From contig JAKQPS010000176.1 of the NCBI GenBank assembly GCA_029564595.1, forward strand, positions 78,813 through 142,812: a stretch of DNA of 64,000 nucleotides, given 5' to 3'. Positions within the stretch are counted from its first letter, which is position 1, and each line of letters opens with the position of its first letter. A model generated the notes under the pieces. That model was not told the origin of the DNA and searched no databases. It saw only the letters and a program-made list of their open reading frames with translations. The position numbers and the translations under genes are program-made. Source of the DNA: a bacterium. GTDB taxonomy: Bacteria > UBP15 > UBA6099. This document shows, piece after piece, positions 1 through 8,522 of the stretch.

Positions 1-268
1 CGCGGTAAGAGCGCACCGGCGTCGTGGCGACACGGCGGCCCGGCAAACCCCGCCCGGTGCAAGGACAAGCAGGGGCTGACAGGTTGCCCGCCTAGGCGGG
101 GATTCTGAACTCGATCCCCGCGCGAAGCGCTTCGAGCGCGTCGCAGCCCCGGGTAGTCCGCACGAGACGCGCGGCAACGCGCGCCCCAGATAAATGGCCG
201 TCACGGTCCGCGCAATCCTCCTTCGCGGAGGCGAGCGCGGGCTTGGACAGAATCCCGCTTACAGTCCT
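1..268 (+). ncRNA. rnpB: RNase P RNA, 3' part (5' end outside window)
   Basis: This is the catalytic RNA of RNase P, which removes 5' leaders from tRNA precursors. The block GGTAAGAGCGCACC at about 4-17 is the conserved CR IV signature. AGATAAATG at 188-196 and GACAGAATCCCGCTTA at about 246-261 form the CR V region that closes the catalytic core. The stretch between them also has the order expected of a bacterial type A RNA, for example GCCCGGTGCAAG. The 5' half lies before the window. The open frame at 194-391 inside it is not a gene. A strong intrinsic terminator follows 15 bases downstream. Confidence 0.95.
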
Positions 269-282
269 GCTTCGCGCAAATT

Positions 283-321
283 GAGAGCCTCCGCTCGAGG
301 GCGGAGGCTCTCTCCTTTTTT
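283..321 (+). terminator. Intrinsic terminator of rnpB
   Basis: A perfect 12-bp stem (283-294 with 301-312) closes a 6-base loop and is followed by CC and a run of six T. It lies just after the RNase P RNA and before the promoter of the FecR gene. Confidence 0.93.
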
Positions 322-352
322 GGAGCCTCGGCGCCCGCTCTCTTCAGGCGGG

Positions 353-381
353 TTGACTTTGCGGCTCTTTAATTTTATTGT
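353..381 (+). promoter_or_regulatory. Sigma-70-like promoter of the FecR-domain gene
   Basis: TTGACT at 353-358 and TATTGT at 376-381 are separated by 17 bases. The next gene starts at 416 after GGAGGAA at 401-407. The call rests on pattern match only. Confidence 0.5.
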
Positions 382-415
382 GATTGCATAATATGTTCGC
401 GGAGGAATACATCTG

Positions 416-1138
416 ATGAGATTATTGACGGCGCTGACGGTTATGTGCGTTGCGGCAGCCGGATTTCTGTCAGGGGTTTCGGCCCCGGTTTCGGCGGAGC
501 CTTGTCCGGCGTTCGTGGCGGGCGTGGTGGGCGACGTCCAGTTCAGGGAGGCGGATGAAAACGATTGGGAGCCGGTCGAACTGGACATGTGCCTTTATGT
601 GGGCGATCAGATAAGGACGATGAAGGACAGCCTCGCGGCGCTCAAGATGGAAGAGAATGTGGAGGTCAGGGTAAACGCGTTTTCTGTGTTCAAGGTCGGA
701 AGCTTAGACAAAGACAAAAAGAGGCCGAACCAGCTCGACATGAAAAAGGGCGAGGCATGGGCGAAAGTAAGCAAGATCGAAAACAAGGAAACGGCTTTCG
801 AAATCAGGACTCCCACCGCGCAGGCGGGTGTGCGGGGAACTGAGTTCAACGTCGAAGTGGACGAAGAAGGCGGCACTAAAGTCAACGTGCTTGAAGGCGC
901 GGTCCGCATATTCAACGAACTGGGCGAAGTCCTCGCCGAAGCGGGCATGTTCACCGAAGTCCTCAAGGGAAAAATCCCTCTCGACCCCGCTGAATTCGAC
1001 ATTGAGGCGTTCAAGGGCAAGCTCGACGCGTGGAAAGGACAAATCTCCATCGGCGAAGTGAAGGAAGCGATGAAACAGAAGATCGAGGAGAAAAAGGACG
1101 AAGTCAAGAACAACGTGAAAGGGAAATTCAAATTCTGA
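416..1138 (+). CDS. Secreted FecR-domain protein
   Basis: This 240-residue protein has a cleavable-looking signal peptide (about residues 1-27) and a FecR-type beta domain (about 38-185). The hallmark TPTAQAGVRGTEF lies at 132-144 and is followed by VLEGAVRIF. The C-terminal 40 residues are lysine/glutamate rich and probably helical. In iron signalling, FecR proteins sense a receptor and control an ECF sigma factor, but here the FecR domain follows a signal peptide and no sigma factor or TonB receptor is adjacent. It more likely belongs to the large group of secreted stand-alone FecR domains of unknown role. The start is set by GGAGGAA eight bases upstream and by a promoter at 353-381. Confidence 0.85.
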   Translation: MRLLTALTVMCVAAAGFLSGVSAPVSAEPCPAFVAGVVGDVQFREADENDWEPVELDMCLYVGDQIRTMKDSLAALKMEENVEVRVNAFSVFKVGSLDKDKKRPNQLDMKKGEAWAKVSKIENKETAFEIRTPTAQAGVRGTEFNVEVDEEGGTKVNVLEGAVRIFNELGEVLAEAGMFTEVLKGKIPLDPAEFDIEAFKGKLDAWKGQISIGEVKEAMKQKIEEKKDEVKNNVKGKFKF

Positions 1139-1230
1139 CGCCGACCGGGAACAATGGCGCGCCGGCGCTGGTTTGATGGTAGACGACAATGTCCGCTCCG
1201 AGAGGCGGGCGCGAAGAAAGGCGGAAAGCT

Positions 1231-1512
1231 ATGGGAGCCACGAAAGTTGATGGAAACGACAAAGGAAAAGTCAGAATTTTCACGTTGAGCACGTGCATCT
1301 GGTGCAAGAAGACGAAAGAGTTTTTAGCGCAGAACAACGTGGCGTACGAGTACATCGATATGGACAAGTTGGACGCGGATGAGAAGGACGCGGCGCTGGT
1401 CGAGCTTAAAAAATGGAACGAGAAATGTTCGATGCCTACAGTTGTCGTGAACGACAGCGTCTGCATAGTCGGGTTCAAGGAACAGGAGATACGGGAGGCG
1501 TTGTCTCTATGA
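1231..1512 (+). CDS. Glutaredoxin-like protein
   Basis: This 93-residue thioredoxin-fold protein has the redox motif CIWC (C22, C25) directly after the first beta strand and a cis-proline motif SMPT near residue 69. It is expected to move electrons to disulfides or mixed disulfides in the cytoplasm. The chosen ATG at 1231 follows a weak purine-rich AAAGGCGG; an upstream in-frame ATG at 1189 has no recognisable ribosome binding site. Its stop overlaps the start of the next gene (ATGA at 1509-1512), so it is translationally coupled to the ferredoxin-thioredoxin reductase. The likely reductant is therefore that reductase rather than glutathione. Confidence 0.88.
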   Translation: MGATKVDGNDKGKVRIFTLSTCIWCKKTKEFLAQNNVAYEYIDMDKLDADEKDAALVELKKWNEKCSMPTVVVNDSVCIVGFKEQEIREALSL

Positions 1513-2066
1513 GCGGCGCGGGGACGGAAGGCGACAGGGAGCGGCGGGTCGAGGCGAAATACGAGAAGCTGAAAAAAGAGGCGGCGGCGGGCGGATACTT
1601 CCTGAATCCCGACGAGCCGTTCGCCAAGGACTTGGCCGAGAGTCTGCTGGTGAACGAGGAAAGATACGGATACGCGGCCTGCCCCTGCCGGTTGTCCGGC
1701 GGCAGGCGGGAGTTGGACCTAGACATAATATGCCCCTGCGACTACAGGGACGCCGATGTTGAAGAACATGGAGCGTGTTACTGCGCGCTTTATGTGTCCG
1801 GCGAGGTGGCAAGAGGCGAAAGAGAAGTAGCGCCTGTGCCGGAGAGAAGGCCGGACGCGCTGATAGAGGCGGCCGCCAAGGGCGGGCTGCCTGTTGCCGC
1901 GTCGCAACCGGCGGAGCGCGCGCCGTCCCAAGGGGCCGCTTTCGGCGGCTCGTCCGCCATTCCTGTCTGGCGCTGCAAAGTGTGCGGCTACCTCTGCGCC
2001 CGCGACAACCCTCCCGGCGTTTGCCCCATCTGCAAAGTAACCAAAGACAGATTCGAAAGATTTTAG
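1509..2066 (+). CDS. Ferredoxin-thioredoxin reductase catalytic chain fused to rubredoxin
   Basis: This 185-residue protein joins two redox modules. Residues 15-100 are the catalytic chain of ferredoxin-thioredoxin reductase, with cysteine pairs CPC (58/60), CPC (75/77) and CYC (90/92), which in this family bind the 4Fe-4S cluster and the active-site disulfide. After an alanine/proline-rich linker (about 105-150) comes a small C-terminal rubredoxin domain with CKVCGY (C156, C159) and CPIC (C172, C175), an FeS4 site. The start overlaps the glutaredoxin stop. The fusion suggests an internal route from rubredoxin iron to the reductase cluster and on to the coupled glutaredoxin; the electron donor is not visible. 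An upstream start would run through the glutaredoxin gene and is rejected. Confidence 0.9.
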   Translation: MSGAGTEGDRERRVEAKYEKLKKEAAAGGYFLNPDEPFAKDLAESLLVNEERYGYAACPCRLSGGRRELDLDIICPCDYRDADVEEHGACYCALYVSGEVARGEREVAPVPERRPDALIEAAAKGGLPVAASQPAERAPSQGAAFGGSSAIPVWRCKVCGYLCARDNPPGVCPICKVTKDRFERF

Positions 2067-2077
2067 TGAAAGACAAT

Positions 2078-2117
2078 AAAGGGGAAACTTTTTCAAGAGT
2101 TTTTCCTTTCTTTTTTT
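2078..2117 (+). terminator. Intrinsic terminator after the FTR-rubredoxin gene
   Basis: A 12-bp stem (2078-2089 with 2098-2109, two G:U pairs) encloses an 8-base loop and is followed by C and seven T (2111-2117). It ends the glutaredoxin/FTR unit 12 bases after the stop codon. Confidence 0.75.
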
Positions 2118-2294
2118 CATCTTTTCCCCCATTTCTTTCCTCTCGTTTGCAAGTTCGGCATGTCATCATATTCACCGCGCGAAAGTTGTGTGCTATGCTT
2201 TCATCTTGCGCGGGAAGAACAGCGGCCCCGCGCCCCTCGCGGGCGGCGGGCGGGGAGATGTCTAATCCATGCATCGGAAAAGGAACGTAAAAAC

Positions 2295-5200
2295 ATGAAC
2301 GGCGGCGTAAGAGTCAAAGATAAATTCAGGAGCGCATACACGCCCGAACAGTGGCTCGGCGTTCAGATCGAGGCGATGGGAGAGGAGCGGTTTTATGACA
2401 AAACTCCTATTTCCGGTTGGCAGATAAGAACGGCCATTTACAACAGGCCCGGAGACTACAAGTGGATAGACGGGAAATGGCGCTCGTACTCGCCGGGAGA
2501 AATTTGGGGAGGGGCCGGATTAACCGCTTTTTTCAGATGCGGGTTCCGCGTCCCGAAATCGTGGAGCGGCGCTCGCGTCATGCTGCGGCTGAAACCCGGC
2601 GGAGAAGGATTGCTGAAACTCAACGGCGCGCCTCTGGCCGGATTGGACATAAACCATGACACGGTGTACGCGACGGAGCGGGCGCGGGCCGGAGACCTGC
2701 TCAAACTTGAGATCGAACAGAACTCCACAGAGATGGAAATCGCCGGGTTCGAGCATAAATTCGAGCTTTGCGAGGCCGTCCTTCTGGACAGGGAAGTCGA
2801 GGACGCGTATATCGATTTCAAATGCGCCTACGCCACGCTCTTGTCTGAATATTCGGCTGCGGACTTGAAGGCTTTTCTGTTCAAGGAAATCAGCGCGGCG
2901 ATGGCTCTCGCGGACTTTCACGCGGCGGACAGGGGAGCGTTCAGGGAATCGCTGTCGGCGGCGCGCGCCGCGCTGCGAAAAGCCGTTATTGATTCGGGCG
3001 CGTTTCCCGGCGCGGGCAGCCTCGGCATGGTCGGCCACAGCCACATCGACCTCGTTTATCAGTGGAGCTACAAGGAGTTCCTGCGCAAGATAGGCCGCAC
3101 CCATTCCACCGCTCTCAACATGACCCGCGAGTTCCCTGACTACATCTTCAGCCAGAGCCAGATGAAGCTTTACGAAGACCTTAAAACTTTATACCCGGAA
3201 ATTTACGACGGAATAAAACGGCGCGTCCGGGAAGGCGCGTGGGAAGTTTTGGGCGGGATGTGGGTGGAGCCTGACTGCAACCTGATATCGGGCGAGTCGC
3301 TGATCCGCCAATTCCTTCACGGGCGCGCGTTCGCTGCCTCCGAGTTCGGCGCGGAATCCCCGATATGCTGGCTTCCGGACGTGTTCGGCAATTCTTGGAT
3401 CATGCCCCAGATACTTCTGGGTTGCGGCGTCCGTTTCTTCATCACAAACAAACCGGTGACATGGAACGACACAAACGAGTTTCCGCACAACACTTTCTGG
3501 TGGGAAGGGCCGGACGGCTCGCGAGTTTTCGCGCATCTGCCCTCCACCCACTTCGGCGCGGTGGTCGAGCCTGACACCCTGATGAAGAACTGGAAGGAAT
3601 ACAAGCAGCAGGCGCATTGCGGAATAGCAATGTACAACTACGGCAAAGGCGACGGGCGCGGCGGCCCGATGAGGGACGATGTTCTCGCCGGACGCAGGTT
3701 CTCCGAGTTCCCCGGAGTCCCACGCTCCGTTTTCTCCACCGCCGAGGACGTTTTAAAGAGAATGGAGGCTGCCGCCGGAGACCTGCCCGTCTGGAAGGAT
3801 GAAATATATCTTGAAACCCACAGGGGCACATACACCACGCAGGCGATACTGAAAAAGTTCAACAGGAAAAACGAGATAAACTTCTGCGTCGCGGAAGCGA
3901 TGTCGTGCGCTGCGGCGCTTGCCGGCTGCGGCGGCCCGAAAGCGGATCTGAACGATGGATGGAAGATCGTTCTTAAAAACCAATTCCACGACATACTTCC
4001 GGGGTCCCACGTGACGGAAGCGCGGGAAGAGGCGGTAGAGGAATGCGCTCAGGCCGCCGCCATCTGCCGCGCCGCTTTCGACAAAGCGGCGTCGGCGATA
4101 GCCTCGAAAATCGAGCCGCCGTCGCCTTCCGCGCCCGCTGCGGCGGTCTTCAACTGCAGACCGTGGGAACGCGCCGATTCCGTGGAAATCGAGTTCGCCG
4201 CGCGGATGAAAAAATTCTCCGTCCTAGACTCTGAAGGCGTGGAAGTCCCCTTCCAAGTCCTTTCGCGCGGAAAAGACAAAACGCGGGTTCTAATATGCGC
4301 GCGCGGGCTGCCGCCGATGGGATACGCAACGTTCACGCTCTCCCCGGAACCGGGCGATGAGCCGACTTCCCCGTTCAGCTTCGACGGCCGCTCCGCCTCC
4401 AATTCTTTCTTCAAAATCACGTTCGCGGACGACGGCTCTCTCGACAGCGTTTTCGACATTCTGAACGGCCGCGAGGCGCTCGCCCCCGGCGGCGGCAACC
4501 GGTTCAGGATTTTTCAGGACACGCCCGGACGCTATGCGGCTTGGGATATCGTGCCGATGTACAAAGACCTCGAAATGGCTATGCCCGGCGCGGAGAGTTC
4601 AGAGGTCGAGGAGTCCGGCCCCGTCCGCATGGTTATCCGCCAGACGCGCTCTTTTTATCGCTCAAAACTCACTCAGAGAATTATCCTTCATAGGGACATT
4701 CCAAGAATCGACTTCGAGACGGAGATCGACTGGCGCGAAAGAGACAGGCTGCTGAAGGTCGAGTTCCCCGCGGCGGTCAACGCCATGCGCGCCACTTACG
4801 ACCTTTCCTGCGGCCACATCGAAAGGCCGACCCACTACAACACTTCTTGGGACCGCGCGAAGTTCGAGGTCTGCGGTCACCAGTGGGCGGACATCTCGGA
4901 AGGAGACTACGGGGTCAGCCTGCTCAACGACTGCAAGTACGGGCATGACATATTCGGAAACGTCATAAGGCTTACGCTGCTTAAAGGCGCGCAGTCGCCG
5001 GACCCGACATCAGACTTGGGCAAGCACGAGTTCACATACAGTCTGTATCCGCACGCGGGCGGATGGCGGGAGGCGGAAACGCCCCGGCGCGCTTGGGAAC
5101 TGAACGATCCGGCGACTGCGGTCGCTCTCGGCGGCGCGGCGGCGGCGCGGCGCTCGCGCGGACCCGCCCTGCCCCATCAGGCTTCTTTCCTGTCCATCGA

Positions 5201-5444
5201 CCGCTCTCATGTCATGCTCATGGCTTTCAAAGCGGCGGAGGACGGCGACGGGTATATCGCCCGCTTCTGTGAAATCGAGAACAGGCGCGGAAAAACCAAA
5301 GTGGAATTCTTCCGGCCTGTCCGGCGCGCCGTCGAATGCGATTTGATGGAAAACAAAACAGGCCCGGCGACAGTATCGCGCGGCGCCCTCTCTTTCGATA
5401 TCGCGCCGTTCAAAATCAAAACGTTCAGGCTGTTTTTCGCCTGA
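2295..5444 (+). CDS. Alpha-mannosidase, glycoside hydrolase family 38
   Basis: This 1049-residue enzyme has the usual size and order of GH38 proteins. These are retaining zinc enzymes that remove alpha-mannose. An N-terminal beta-rich region precedes the catalytic barrel. That barrel begins at HSHIDLVYQW (near residue 248, zinc-binding His and Asp) and continues to the nucleophile Asp in WLPDVFGNSW (near 362). The family motif NQFHDILPGS lies near 563, and a long C-terminal beta-sandwich region follows. No signal peptide is present, so it is probably cytoplasmic and acts on imported mannosides. ATG 2295 is chosen because AAGGA lies 11 bases upstream; the frame stays open to 2160, but that part is low-complexity and has no ribosome site. 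No transporter or other sugar gene is adjacent. Confidence 0.92.
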   Translation: MNGGVRVKDKFRSAYTPEQWLGVQIEAMGEERFYDKTPISGWQIRTAIYNRPGDYKWIDGKWRSYSPGEIWGGAGLTAFFRCGFRVPKSWSGARVMLRLKPGGEGLLKLNGAPLAGLDINHDTVYATERARAGDLLKLEIEQNSTEMEIAGFEHKFELCEAVLLDREVEDAYIDFKCAYATLLSEYSAADLKAFLFKEISAAMALADFHAADRGAFRESLSAARAALRKAVIDSGAFPGAGSLGMVGHSHIDLVYQWSYKEFLRKIGRTHSTALNMTREFPDYIFSQSQMKLYEDLKTLYPEIYDGIKRRVREGAWEVLGGMWVEPDCNLISGESLIRQFLHGRAFAASEFGAESPICWLPDVFGNSWIMPQILLGCGVRFFITNKPVTWNDTNEFPHNTFWWEGPDGSRVFAHLPSTHFGAVVEPDTLMKNWKEYKQQAHCGIAMYNYGKGDGRGGPMRDDVLAGRRFSEFPGVPRSVFSTAEDVLKRMEAAAGDLPVWKDEIYLETHRGTYTTQAILKKFNRKNEINFCVAEAMSCAAALAGCGGPKADLNDGWKIVLKNQFHDILPGSHVTEAREEAVEECAQAAAICRAAFDKAASAIASKIEPPSPSAPAAAVFNCRPWERADSVEIEFAARMKKFSVLDSEGVEVPFQVLSRGKDKTRVLICARGLPPMGYATFTLSPEPGDEPTSPFSFDGRSASNSFFKITFADDGSLDSVFDILNGREALAPGGGNRFRIFQDTPGRYAAWDIVPMYKDLEMAMPGAESSEVEESGPVRMVIRQTRSFYRSKLTQRIILHRDIPRIDFETEIDWRERDRLLKVEFPAAVNAMRATYDLSCGHIERPTHYNTSWDRAKFEVCGHQWADISEGDYGVSLLNDCKYGHDIFGNVIRLTLLKGAQSPDPTSDLGKHEFTYSLYPHAGGWREAETPRRAWELNDPATAVALGGAAAARRSRGPALPHQASFLSIDRSHVMLMAFKAAEDGDGYIARFCEIENRRGKTKVEFFRPVRRAVECDLMENKTGPATVSRGALSFDIAPFKIKTFRLFFA

Positions 5445-5481
5445 CCCGCGAAGGTTGAGCATAGAAACAACGCGCTCTGAA

Positions 5482-5511
5482 TTGACAACGGCAGATGGAC
5501 GGAGATAGACT
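5482..5511 (+). promoter_or_regulatory. Promoter of the pilin-like / carboxypeptidase pair
   Basis: A consensus TTGACA at 5482-5487 is followed after 18 bases by TAGACT at 5506-5511. The first gene starts at 5558 behind AGGAGG (5547-5552). Confidence 0.5.
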
Positions 5512-5557
5512 AAATTTTATCAGAACCACAACCCGGTCGCGGGCTTAGGAGGTTGCG

Positions 5558-6040
5558 ATGTCTTCGGAATCAAAAGCGACATATAACCAGAAACTACAGA
5601 GGGAGAGAGGCGCGGGCATCATTCAAACGCTCATCATCGTTCTAGTTCTTGGCGTAGCGGCGTTCTTTCTTTTCAATCCTGTGAAAAATCGCGTCATTGC
5701 TCAAGCATGCAGGCAGAAGCTGTCTGTTATCAGAACTCTGCAAGAGAAGTTTTTCTCGACGAACGGCTACTACGCCGAGCATCCGGACGACCTCAAGGCG
5801 ATGAAAAACTATCCCGAACTTGAGCCTTCCTGCATCAGGACGGGACAGGAACTCGAATATTTCAGAGGCCCGCGAGACGACGTAAACTTTTGGGAGATCA
5901 GCATAACCATAACCGGAGAATGGGAAAACCAATGTTTTCTGACCGCAAACAGAAGCGGCGTGTTCGCCGAAGGCGTCTGCGCTTCTAAGAAAGACATGAA
6001 GAAAGCGGCCGAGGCTGAATCCCAGAGCGAAGGTTATTGA
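5558..6040 (+). CDS. Pilin-like membrane-anchored protein
   Basis: This 160-residue protein has a short charged N terminus (about 1-18), a single hydrophobic helix (about 19-42, GIIQTLIIVLVLGVAAFF) and a soluble part. The soluble part begins like a type IV pilin helix (RTLQEKFFSTNGYYAEHPDDL). It lacks the canonical prepilin peptidase site with G followed by FTLIE, so processing is doubtful. It could be a degenerate pseudopilin or a simple single-pass protein. Cysteines near residues 50, 91 and 128-147 could form disulfides outside the membrane. The start follows a perfect AGGAGG. The carboxypeptidase gene begins 13 bases after its stop, so the two are probably cotranscribed. Confidence 0.65.
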   Translation: MSSESKATYNQKLQRERGAGIIQTLIIVLVLGVAAFFLFNPVKNRVIAQACRQKLSVIRTLQEKFFSTNGYYAEHPDDLKAMKNYPELEPSCIRTGQELEYFRGPRDDVNFWEISITITGEWENQCFLTANRSGVFAEGVCASKKDMKKAAEAESQSEGY

Positions 6041-6053
6041 GAGGAAAAACAAC

Positions 6054-6977
6054 TTGTTTATACGGGACACAGCTTACAAGACGCTGCGCGGGGTGGAGGC
6101 GGAAATTGACGCCTTGGCGGCGCGTTCGGGAGCGGAAATAGCGCTGCTTGGCGAATCGACCGAAGGCAGACCAATTCGCGCCCTCTGCTTTGGCGGCGGA
6201 GACTACCGCAAACCGGAGTTGCTTTATTATGCGCTCGAACACTCAATGGAATATATTGGCGCGGAGGCCGCTCTTGACGCCGCCCGGCGGCTGGCGGACG
6301 GCGAATGCTCCGCGTTTCTAGATAAGATGAATGTCTGGATCCTTCCCGTTCTGAATCCCGACGGCTATGCGAGAGTCGAGAAACAGCTTTCCAGCGGACT
6401 TGGCCTAGCCTTCGCGCGGAAAAATGCCTCCGGTGTAGACCTCAATAGGAACTTCCCCGTAGCCTTCTATCACTTCCCGGGTTCAGTCTTCGCGGGCAGC
6501 CCCCTGAAGTTTTCACCTCATTATCGTGGCCCCGAGCCTTGCTCCGAGCAGGAAACGCGCGTCTTCAGGGACTTCATTCTAGGCAGAAATTTCAAAATCA
6601 GCTTGGCTTTTCATTGTTTCGGCGCAAGCATTCTGTACCCGTATTTTTACAAGAAGAGCAAATGCGGCGCGCACGACACATTAGCCGCTCTGGCAGGAAA
6701 GATGTCCTTCGCGCAGAGTTCGCCTTACTCAGTAAAGCCCGGCCATAAGCTCTATCTGACTAACGGAAGCTCCGCCGACTGGCTTTACGACGAGCAGGGC
6801 ATCCTTGCGATGGTTATGGAAATAGGAAAATTAGGCGTTAAAGCGGACAGGCCTGAATCTTGGATCAATCCATTCTTCTGGTTCAACCCCGTCGACCCCA
6901 GAGAGGAACTGGACAACATAGTCCCCGCAAGCCTCAAGCTTGTCGAGGAAACCGCGTCAAGATTCGGCGTCAACTAA
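6054..6977 (+). CDS. M14-family zinc carboxypeptidase
   Basis: The protein has 307 residues if translation starts at TTG 6054, which sits eight bases after GAGAGGA. All M14 active-site elements can be read: HSME (H63, E66) and the later H187 in FHCF for zinc, NPDGY at 101-105, DLNRNF at 129-134 with the substrate-binding Asn and Arg, and the catalytic Glu at 256 in MVMEIGK. It is therefore expected to be active on C-terminal residues of peptides or on peptidoglycan-type peptides. No signal peptide or propeptide is visible, which suggests a cytoplasmic enzyme of the short bacterial type. It follows the pilin-like gene in one unit and is terminated by the hairpin at 7321-7346. Confidence 0.88.
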   Translation: MFIRDTAYKTLRGVEAEIDALAARSGAEIALLGESTEGRPIRALCFGGGDYRKPELLYYALEHSMEYIGAEAALDAARRLADGECSAFLDKMNVWILPVLNPDGYARVEKQLSSGLGLAFARKNASGVDLNRNFPVAFYHFPGSVFAGSPLKFSPHYRGPEPCSEQETRVFRDFILGRNFKISLAFHCFGASILYPYFYKKSKCGAHDTLAALAGKMSFAQSSPYSVKPGHKLYLTNGSSADWLYDEQGILAMVMEIGKLGVKADRPESWINPFFWFNPVDPREELDNIVPASLKLVEETASRFGVN

Positions 6978-7038
6978 CCCGCATTTTTCGCCAGCGCGAA
7001 CTGCCATACTCCCCTTTTTTTCACGAGACACAAACTAA

Positions 7039-7260
7039 ACCCGATTCCGTCATTAGGATTCGGGAGCGATTATTCAGAGCTGATGAAATGCGGAACACAA
7101 GGCGCATTTTTGCAGTAGGGGCGGGGTTGCCCCGCCCCAAACTATCGTGGTTATTGGGCGCGGAAACCGCGCCCCTACTGAACAAAAGAATGTGTCGCCA
7201 ACGAAGCTGTTCGCTGCTATGAAAATCGCCCCGGTTCGTCGGCTCTATCGACGAATCCGG
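7039..7260 (+). repeat. Dispersed 222-bp structured repeat, copy 1 of 3
   Basis: This non-coding block recurs at 41784-42006 and 59151-59374 in the same orientation with only scattered differences. It contains four successive inverted repeats: an ATTCGGG-type hairpin at the left end, GGGGCGGGG/CCCCGCCCC, GGGCGCGG/CCGCGCCC and a CCGGTTCGTCG/CGACGAATCCGG hairpin at the right end. It encodes no protein or terminal-repeat pair typical of an insertion sequence. It fills most of the 404-base gap after the carboxypeptidase gene. Confidence 0.85.
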
Positions 7261-7320
7261 ACTGAAAACACTGTCTGAGTTCGATTTGCCGCCCGAAAAA
7301 AAACAACAGCGCGCCAAAGA

Positions 7321-7346
7321 AAAAGCCGCCTCGCGGCGGCTTTTTT
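7321..7346. terminator. Bidirectional terminator between convergent genes
   Basis: A 10-bp stem, AAAAGCCGCC with GGCGGCTTTT, closes the tetraloop TCGC. It has A on the left and T on the right, so it can stop both the carboxypeptidase transcript (+) and the dockerin-protein transcript (-), whose stop codon is at 7382. Confidence 0.85.
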
Positions 7347-7381
7347 ATGCAAAATGTGTTTTTCTAAAAACCCTTAAACGA

Positions 7382-8368
7382 TTACCACGCCTGCTCTTTT
7401 CCGAATCCGGTTTTCAGAACAGAAAAGTCCTGCATGGTAATGTTGCCGTCGCCGTTCACATCAGTGTTCGCGCATGTATAGGATTCGTTATTAACTGTTA
7501 CTACGGTTTCTGCCCCCAAGCCAAAACACAGCTTCAACGGTCCTAGGTCGGCGATAGAAATTTTTCCGTCGTCGTTAAAGTCGCCTGCGTAAAGATCGTC
7601 CACCATCCTAGCGTAAGTTCCTGTGCCGGACACAGTGACTGTAAACTCCGAGCCGAGGATATACTTGGAGTCGAGCCTTACTGTGTGATTCCCAGCCGGA
7701 AGGCCCGATATTTCGAACATGCCGCTTGCATCCGTCACGTCTTCTTCCGCGCCGTTAACATACACCTTGACGCCTTCTTTCATAACATTGATCTTTGCCA
7801 ACCTGACCGCGCCGAATGCGTCGTTGCCGTCGGAGGCGAAGAAAGTCTTGGTTTTACCGGCCATGATAAAAACCGTGTTTTCGCCGGCTTCGGCCGCTGT
7901 AAAAATCTGTTTGCGTTCATTCTGATTTGAAAATGATATCAACTGTTTTGTCGATGGTATTATCACCGAAAGGTCGTAAGTGGGATGGAACTGAGAGAGG
8001 TCTGCGGTCATGAAAACCGCGCCGGGCTCCTCGACTTCGATGCGGACAGGCCATATTCTGCCGGGTTCGTTTGCGTCTTTGAGTTGAATGCTTCTTGCGG
8101 CGATTTTCGCGTCGGTCGTCAGCACATACCCGTTGACCACCGCGTCCTCGGAATTGCCGGTGAGGCTCATGCCGGGCATGGGCGGCGGCTTAAGCAGTTC
8201 GGTCGCCGCTGAACCTTCTCCCACCCGAATTGGGAACATATCAGTTTTGTTTGTGGTGGAAAACGTCAGTTCGGCGTGCCAGTTGTCCACCGTGCCCGCC
8301 GCGAACGCGAACGCGGGGAGCGCCATAGCTAAGAACGCCGACGCCAGCGCTGTCTTCACTCTGCTCAT
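7382..8368 (-). CDS. Secreted protein with a C-terminal dockerin domain
   Basis: This 328-residue protein has a signal peptide (about 1-23). A central beta-rich segment of carboxypeptidase-regulatory/PEGA type (about 200-250, GMFEISGLPAGNHTVRL) is followed by a type I dockerin. The dockerin has two calcium loops, DFNDDGKISIAD and DVNGDGNITMQD, each leading into a helix. Dockerins bind cohesins, but no cohesin is seen in the window. A hairpin of cysteines is possible between the two loops. The gene starts at ATG 8368 behind AGAGG and follows the metalloprotease gene on the same strand after 154 bases. It may be part of an extracellular complex, but its own N-terminal domain is not recognised. 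Confidence 0.78.
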   Translation of the reverse strand: MSRVKTALASAFLAMALPAFAFAAGTVDNWHAELTFSTTNKTDMFPIRVGEGSAATELLKPPPMPGMSLTGNSEDAVVNGYVLTTDAKIAARSIQLKDANEPGRIWPVRIEVEEPGAVFMTADLSQFHPTYDLSVIIPSTKQLISFSNQNERKQIFTAAEAGENTVFIMAGKTKTFFASDGNDAFGAVRLAKINVMKEGVKVYVNGAEEDVTDASGMFEISGLPAGNHTVRLDSKYILGSEFTVTVSGTGTYARMVDDLYAGDFNDDGKISIADLGPLKLCFGLGAETVVTVNNESYTCANTDVNGDGNITMQDFSVLKTGFGKEQAW

Positions 8369-8522
8369 TGTGCACCTCTTCAGATTTGCTTTCTCGATAC
8401 GGACGCAATGCCGCTTGATGTTTTTCTATAACGCCAAACAACGGCATTCGCGCCATTCTGATTCACTTATATTTTACCACATTCGTCAATTTTCAACATT
8501 GTTTTAAAAAATATAGTCTGAC

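Noticed and set aside
194..391. 65-residue open frame over the end of RNase P RNA
   Set aside because: It overlaps the conserved CR V region and the terminator, and has no ribosome site.
2160..2294. N-terminal extension of the alpha-mannosidase
   Set aside because: The extension is arginine-rich and unlike GH38 starts; the ribosome site AAGGA points to ATG 2295.
7039..7260. tRNA or riboswitch in the structured repeat
   Set aside because: The hairpins do not form a cloverleaf and there is no T-loop consensus or CCA; no known riboswitch core was recognised.
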